From positions 1 to 9,232 of the forward strand of contig USEU01000069.1 of the NCBI GenBank assembly GCA_900553805.1: a stretch of DNA of 9,232 bases, given 5' to 3'. How positions within the stretch are numbered: the first letter of the stretch is position 1; each line of letters starts with the position of its first letter. The notes under the pieces are model-generated. The model had not been told where the DNA came from. It searched no databases and saw nothing but the letters and a program-made list of their open reading frames with translations. The stretch comes from an uncultured Eubacteriales bacterium. Its GTDB lineage: Bacteria; Bacillota; Clostridia; Oscillospirales; Oscillospiraceae. This document shows positions 6,055 to 9,232 of this stretch, piece after piece. The position numbers and the translations under genes were made by a program.

Positions 6055-6927
6055 ATGAAAAAGCTTTTTGCATTGATTTTGGCGGCACTGATGGTGCTGA
6101 GCCTGACGGCCTGCGGCGGCGATTCCGCCGCCACCGAAGCCCCCACAAAGACGGCCGATGAGCCGTCGGCGGCAGCGAATGCGGATGTTCAGGCGATCAT
6201 TGACCGGGGCGTGCTCCGGGTGGGTGTGAAGAACGCCGTGATCGGCTTTGGCTATCAGGACCCCATCTCTGGGGAGTATTCCGGCATGGAGATCGACATC
6301 GCCAAGGCCCTGGCCGCCCAGCTGGGCGTGGATGTGGAGTTCACCACTGTCACCGCGGCCACCCGCACCGAGTTGCTGGATTCCGGCGATATCGACTGTG
6401 TGCTGGCTACCTTTACCATTACCGATGAGCGCAAGCAGAGCTGGGATTTCACCACTCCCTATTACACGGACCACGTGACTGTGCTGGTGGAGGATTCCTC
6501 CGGCATCAAGACTCTGGCAGATCTGAAGGATAAGCTGGTGGGCGTGTCCTCCGGCTCTACCTCCGCAAGAGCCCTGGTCAGCGCAATGGTGGATGCCGGC
6601 GTGCTGGACGGCGCGAATTTCAGCAAGGATACCTTTGATCCGGCCACCTGGAAGGAGGGCATCTCCTTCCAGCAGTTCGATGACTATCCCGGCATCTCCA
6701 CCGCGCTGGCAGCCGGGCAGGTGGATGCCTTCTGCGTGGATAAGTCCATCCTGGCCGTGTACAAGACCGAAGGCCGCAGCTATATTGAGGACCAGTTCGC
6801 TCCCCAGGAATACGGCATCGCCACCAAGAAGGGCAGCGGCTTCAGCGCCTACTGCGAGGACTTTATCCAGGCCAAGCTGGCCGACGGCACCATCGACGGC
6901 TGGATCGCGGAATATAACCTGGGATAA
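6055..6927 (+). CDS. Amino-acid ABC transporter substrate-binding lipoprotein
   Basis: Extracellular lipoprotein of the SBP_bac_3 family that captures an amino acid and delivers it to the permeases. The signal peptide MKKLFALILAALMVLSLTAC ends in a lipobox (LTAC) with Cys20 as the lipidated residue, followed by a Gly/Ala/Thr-rich linker to about residue 43. The mature domain starts at VLRVGVK, with GMEIDIAKALA (78-88) and TITDERK (121-127). Thr121 and Arg126 are spaced like the ligand carboxylate contacts Thr70 and Arg75 of E. coli GlnH, and Asp229 (FCVDKS) matches the GlnH residue that binds the amino group. The GFGYQDP...SGMEID region also resembles acidic amino-acid (PEB1-like) binders, so glutamine, glutamate or aspartate are the leading candidates. 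AGGAGG at 6041-6046 overlaps the ATPase stop and gives strong translation. Confidence 0.95.
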   Translation: MKKLFALILAALMVLSLTACGGDSAATEAPTKTADEPSAAANADVQAIIDRGVLRVGVKNAVIGFGYQDPISGEYSGMEIDIAKALAAQLGVDVEFTTVTAATRTELLDSGDIDCVLATFTITDERKQSWDFTTPYYTDHVTVLVEDSSGIKTLADLKDKLVGVSSGSTSARALVSAMVDAGVLDGANFSKDTFDPATWKEGISFQQFDDYPGISTALAAGQVDAFCVDKSILAVYKTEGRSYIEDQFAPQEYGIATKKGSGFSAYCEDFIQAKLADGTIDGWIAEYNLG

Positions 6928-6955
6928 CTTATAGAAATTGAAAGAAAGACCCGGC

Positions 6956-6999
6956 GGGCGGCTGCAATGCCGCCCCCGCGGCCTGACGGGAGGCATTGC
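6956..6999 (+). promoter_or_regulatory. Competing intercistronic hairpins before the first permease
   Basis: GGGCGGC (6956-6962) pairs with GCCGCCC (6969-6975) around 6 bases, with no T-run, so it is not an intrinsic terminator. A rival 8-bp stem pairs GCAATGCC (6964-6971) with GGCATTGC (6992-6999), which would bury the end of the GGGAGG ribosome site (6988-6993) and the base next to the ATG. The two stems share 6969-6971 and cannot coexist fully. They may stabilise upstream mRNA or set lower permease translation relative to the binding protein; this is inference. Confidence 0.5.
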
Positions 7000-7000
7000 G

Positions 7001-7714
7001 ATGGACGAGATATTCAAAGCGGAAGCATGGGGAAAGCTGTGGACCTACCGCTCCACCTTCCTTACCGGCTTTGGCAATACCCTGCGGACGGCAGCGGCGG
7101 CCCTGGTGCTGGCGCTGGCGCTGGGCTTCCTGTTCGGCCTGATGGCGTCCTCCCGGCGTAAGCTGCTCCGTGCCGTCGCCCGGGTCTATGTGGAGTGCAT
7201 CCAGAATACCCCCGTGGTGCTGCAAATGTGCTTTTTATATTACGCACTGGCCTTTTCGGGGGTGAAGACCGACATCATTGCCACCGGCATCGCTGCCCTG
7301 GGCGTCTACACCGGCGCATACATGGCCGAGGTGGTGCGGGCGGGCATTTCCGCCATCCCCAAGGGGCAGTTCGAGGCGGCGGAGAGCCAGGGCTTCGGCT
7401 ATATGGATACCATGGTGCAGATCATCCTGCCCCAGAGCATCAAGATCATCCTGCCGCCCATGGTGAACCAGATGGTCAACCTCATCAAAAATACCAGCTG
7501 CCTGTACATCGTGGGCGGCGCGGACCTGATCAGCCTGACTTACAGCTTTGTCACCGGCGCGACCACCGGCGGTGCTTATGCCCCGGCGTATATCCTGTGC
7601 GGCGTGCTGTTCTTTGTCATCTGCTATCCGCTGAGCCACTTGGCCACCCGCTGGGAGACCAGCCTGAAGCGCCGGGAGTCCCAGACCATCCGGCCTGTGA
7701 AGGAGGGAGTTTGA
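7001..7714 (+). CDS. Amino-acid ABC transporter permease 1 (HisM/GlnP family)
   Basis: Inner-membrane channel subunit of 237 residues, with about five hydrophobic segments, including roughly 21-48, 69-86, 91-110 and 193-215. The EAA loop that contacts the ATPase runs from Glu110 to Phe132 (AIPKGQFEAAESQGF at its end), followed by IILP (141-144), as in polar amino-acid permeases. The early TFLTGFGNTLRTA segment is the family's typical first helix region. The ATG at 7001 is chosen because GGGAGG (6988-6993) lies 7 bases upstream; a TTG at 6938 in the same frame would add 21 unlike residues read through the intercistronic hairpin. The stop directly abuts the second permease ATG. It probably forms a heterodimer with that protein. 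Confidence 0.95.
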   Translation: MDEIFKAEAWGKLWTYRSTFLTGFGNTLRTAAAALVLALALGFLFGLMASSRRKLLRAVARVYVECIQNTPVVLQMCFLYYALAFSGVKTDIIATGIAALGVYTGAYMAEVVRAGISAIPKGQFEAAESQGFGYMDTMVQIILPQSIKIILPPMVNQMVNLIKNTSCLYIVGGADLISLTYSFVTGATTGGAYAPAYILCGVLFFVICYPLSHLATRWETSLKRRESQTIRPVKEGV

Positions 7715-8473
7715 ATGAACTGGAGCGCCAGCTTCTCGATCCTGGGCTACCCCGGCGTATTGAGCTATATTGCAAAGGGGATCGTGTTCACCCTGGTGCT
7801 GTCCGTGCTGGCGGTGGTCGTCAGCATCCTGCTGGGCAGCGTCCTGGCCCTGTGCCGGAATTACTGCCAGGGCAGGAGCCGGATTTTCCGTTGGATCGCC
7901 ACGGTCTACATCGAGATCTTCCGCAATACGCCGCTGCTGCTGTGGATCTTTATCTGCCTGGTCGCCTGCCCCTGCCCCCGGTTTTTCGCCAGGAAAATGT
8001 GGGGTCTGACCAGCGTGGAGATGAAGATCCTCTTCCGGGCGGTGGTGGCGCTGGTGCTGTTTGAGTCCTCCATCATTGCCGAGATCATCCGCGGCGGCCT
8101 GAACGCCATCCCCAAGGGGCAGTTTGAGGCAGCCGAGACCCAGGGCTTCTCCACGGTGCAGACCATGGTATATATTGTCCTGCCCCAGGCTTACCGGGCC
8201 GTGGTGCCCACCCTGCTGAGCCAGGTGATCTCCACGGTGAAGGATTCCAGCTATCTGGCCAACCTGGCCTGCATTGAGCTGATGAGCCGGGTGCGGAAGA
8301 TCCTGGCCACCTCCAACATGTTCAACGGCGTGGGACGGCAGATGGTCAGCGACGTATTTGTGCTGTTTGGTTTGGCATTCGTTATCTATTTCGTGATCAA
8401 TTTTGCCCTGTCCTGCGCGGTGCGCAGATTGCAGAAGCCCAGGATCAGGAAAAAGCAGGAGGCAGCGGCATGA
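7715..8473 (+). CDS. Amino-acid ABC transporter permease 2 (HisM/GlnP family)
   Basis: Second channel subunit, 252 residues, paralogous to the one before it. Hydrophobic stretches lie at about 20-46, 72-84, 107-124 and 212-235. The EAA loop runs from Glu123 to Phe145 (AIPKGQFEAAETQGF at its end), then IVLP (154-157). The basic tail RRLQKPRIRKKQEAAA is probably cytoplasmic. An unusual CLVACPCP segment (81-88) puts three cysteines just after the second hydrophobic segment. The ATG follows the permease 1 TGA with no gap, with AGGAGG at 7701-7706 giving 8 bases of spacing. Its TGA overlaps the ATG of the kinase-like gene. The two-permease arrangement implies a heterodimeric importer. Confidence 0.95.
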   Translation: MNWSASFSILGYPGVLSYIAKGIVFTLVLSVLAVVVSILLGSVLALCRNYCQGRSRIFRWIATVYIEIFRNTPLLLWIFICLVACPCPRFFARKMWGLTSVEMKILFRAVVALVLFESSIIAEIIRGGLNAIPKGQFEAAETQGFSTVQTMVYIVLPQAYRAVVPTLLSQVISTVKDSSYLANLACIELMSRVRKILATSNMFNGVGRQMVSDVFVLFGLAFVIYFVINFALSCAVRRLQKPRIRKKQEAAA

Positions 8474-9060
8474 AGCATTTCGTGATTACCCTTACCCGGC
8501 AGTTTGCCAGCCAGGGGCGGTCCATTGCCCAGGTCATGAGCCGGGAGCTGGGCATCAATTTCTACGACCGGGACATCGTGGAGGCCACCGCCTCCCGGCT
8601 GGGCCTGCCCGTGCGGGAGGTCAGCGACGCGGAGGATACCCACAGCCAGAGCTTCTTCCGCAGCATCTATCCCCTGGGCACCGGCAACCTGAGCCTTCAG
8701 GATGAACTGTTCCAGACCCAGTCCAACATCATCAAGGACCTGGCCGCCCGGGAGAGCTGCATCATCGTGGGCCGCTGCGCCGACGCCGTCCTTCGGGAGC
8801 GGGCGGATGTGCTGAATATCCGGGTGTATGCCCCCTATGAGCATCGCCTGTGGGTCTGCACCACCCAGCTGGGAATGGACGAGCGCACTGCCAAAAAGAT
8901 GATCGAGCGGGTGGACCGGTCCCGGGAACAATATCACCGGGAATACGGCGGCTGCGAGCCGGATCACCTGAGCCACTTCCTCATCAATTCCGCCCGCTTT
9001 ACCGTCCCGGAGGCCGCCTCCACCCTCTGCGGCATCGCCCGGCAGTGGTTTGAGCTGTAA
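8470..9060 (+). CDS. Cytidylate-kinase-like family protein
   Basis: A 196-residue soluble protein resembling the cytidylate-kinase-like family (Cytidylate_kin2), a P-loop NTPase-related group of mostly unknown function. Family marks include an N-terminal strand ITLTRQFASQGRSIA (6-20), FYDRDI (31-36), IIVGRCADAVL (98-108), the strand LNIRVYAP (115-122), and the basic helix ending in DRSREQYHREYG (149-160), where lid-type arginines are expected. The usual GSGG-like phosphate loop is here ASQG (13-16), so nucleotide binding may be weakened or altered. The ATG overlaps the permease 2 stop in ATGA, with AGGAGG (8457-8462) 7 bases upstream, so translation is coupled to the transporter. It is the last gene before the tandem-hairpin terminator. 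A regulatory or salvage role tied to amino-acid uptake is possible but unproved. Confidence 0.85.
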   Translation: MKHFVITLTRQFASQGRSIAQVMSRELGINFYDRDIVEATASRLGLPVREVSDAEDTHSQSFFRSIYPLGTGNLSLQDELFQTQSNIIKDLAARESCIIVGRCADAVLRERADVLNIRVYAPYEHRLWVCTTQLGMDERTAKKMIERVDRSREQYHREYGGCEPDHLSHFLINSARFTVPEAASTLCGIARQWFEL

Positions 9061-9071
9061 GGAGATATCAG

Positions 9072-9116
9072 TCCCTCCCGGAGGGGAGGGAGGCGGCATT
9101 TTTCCGCCCGCTTTTT
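9072..9116 (+). terminator. Tandem hairpin terminator of the ABC operon
   Basis: A perfect 8-bp stem (9072-9079/9084-9091, loop GGAG) directly abuts a 5-bp stem (9092-9096/9104-9108, 7-base loop), followed by CGCTTTTT with the T-run at 9112-9116. It begins 11 bases after the kinase-like stop. Confidence 0.8.
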
Positions 9117-9126
9117 GAAAAAATGC

Positions 9127-9154
9127 TTGACTTTTTCAAAACCCGTGGTATAAT
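9127..9154 (+). promoter_or_regulatory. Promoter of the tRNA-Thr gene
   Basis: TTGACT (9127-9132) and TATAAT (9149-9154) are separated by 16 bases, with an expected start near 9161, 14 bases before the tRNA. The -35 box sits in the centre and arm of an AT-rich inverted repeat (9113-9122/9132-9141). Confidence 0.88.
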
Positions 9155-9174
9155 ACACTCGTTCCGCGTGAGCC

Positions 9175-9232
9175 GCCGGTATAGCTCAGCTGGTAGAGCA
9201 GCTGATTTGTAATCAGCAGGTCGGGGGTTCGA
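9175..9232 (+). tRNA. tRNA-Thr (anticodon TGT), 5' part
   Basis: The cloverleaf can be read to the contig end: acceptor 5' strand GCCGGTA (9175-9181), D stem GCTC/GAGC (9184-9187/9196-9199), anticodon stem GCTGA/TCAGC (9201-9205/9213-9217) with loop TTTGTAA, variable loop AGGTC and T-arm GGGGGTTCGA. The anticodon is TGT (9208-9210), which reads ACA threonine codons. The 3' half of the T-arm and acceptor lie beyond the window. Confidence 0.96.

Noticed and set aside
6938..7000. Longer permease 1 start at TTG 6938
   Set aside because: It adds 21 residues read through a structured intercistronic region, and the ATG at 7001 has a good ribosome site and a family-like N-terminus.
5040..7017. Long minus-strand frames over the ABC ATPase and binding-protein genes
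   Set aside because: Shadows of well-identified plus-strand genes, without ribosome sites or domains.

Overview
The window looks like a draft or metagenomic contig from a GC-rich Bacillota (Firmicutes), most likely a gut-type clostridium of the Oscillospiraceae or a related group. Three things point there: a complete tRNA-Ile T-box leader before ileS, sigma-A promoters of the TTGACA/TATAAT type with strong AGGAGG ribosome sites, and a clostridial-style IleRS and amino-acid ABC operon. The taxonomy is inferred; nothing here fixes a genus. The first 24 bases are a sequencing adapter, not genome, and the last bases stop inside a tRNA gene, so both ends are assembly ends.

Layout. (1) 25-222: C-terminal tail of an unidentified protein. 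Gene order in Firmicutes suggests a DivIVA-type cell-division protein, but the tail alone does not prove it. (2) 251-3405: T-box leader, ileS (isoleucyl-tRNA synthetase) and its intrinsic terminator. (3) 3407-3568: a dense nested palindromic element of back-to-back hairpins arranged as A-B-C-B'-A', lying between two convergent genes. (4) 3581-5034, minus strand: a MATE-family efflux pump with its own consensus promoter. (5) 5035-5203: divergent intergenic region with two inverted repeats and a short direct repeat. (6) 5204-9116, plus strand: one operon with a promoter, a strong leader terminator before the first gene, a polar amino-acid ABC ATPase, a lipoprotein solute-binding protein, two inner-membrane permeases and a cytidylate-kinase-like protein, ending in a tandem hairpin terminator. 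(7) 9127-9232: promoter and 5' part of a tRNA-Thr(TGT) gene.

How the parts work together. The T-box lets uncharged tRNA-Ile switch on ileS by favouring an antiterminator over the terminator; both alternative structures can be drawn base by base. The ABC genes form a complete importer: the lipoprotein captures an amino acid, the two permeases form the channel, and ATPase dimers drive it. The kinase-like gene overlaps the second permease by 4 bases, so it is translationally coupled to the transporter, although its P-loop region is degenerate and its role is unknown. The least explained parts are the 162-bp palindromic element, the leader terminator that sits about 12 bases after the predicted operon start, and the competing hairpins before the first permease.
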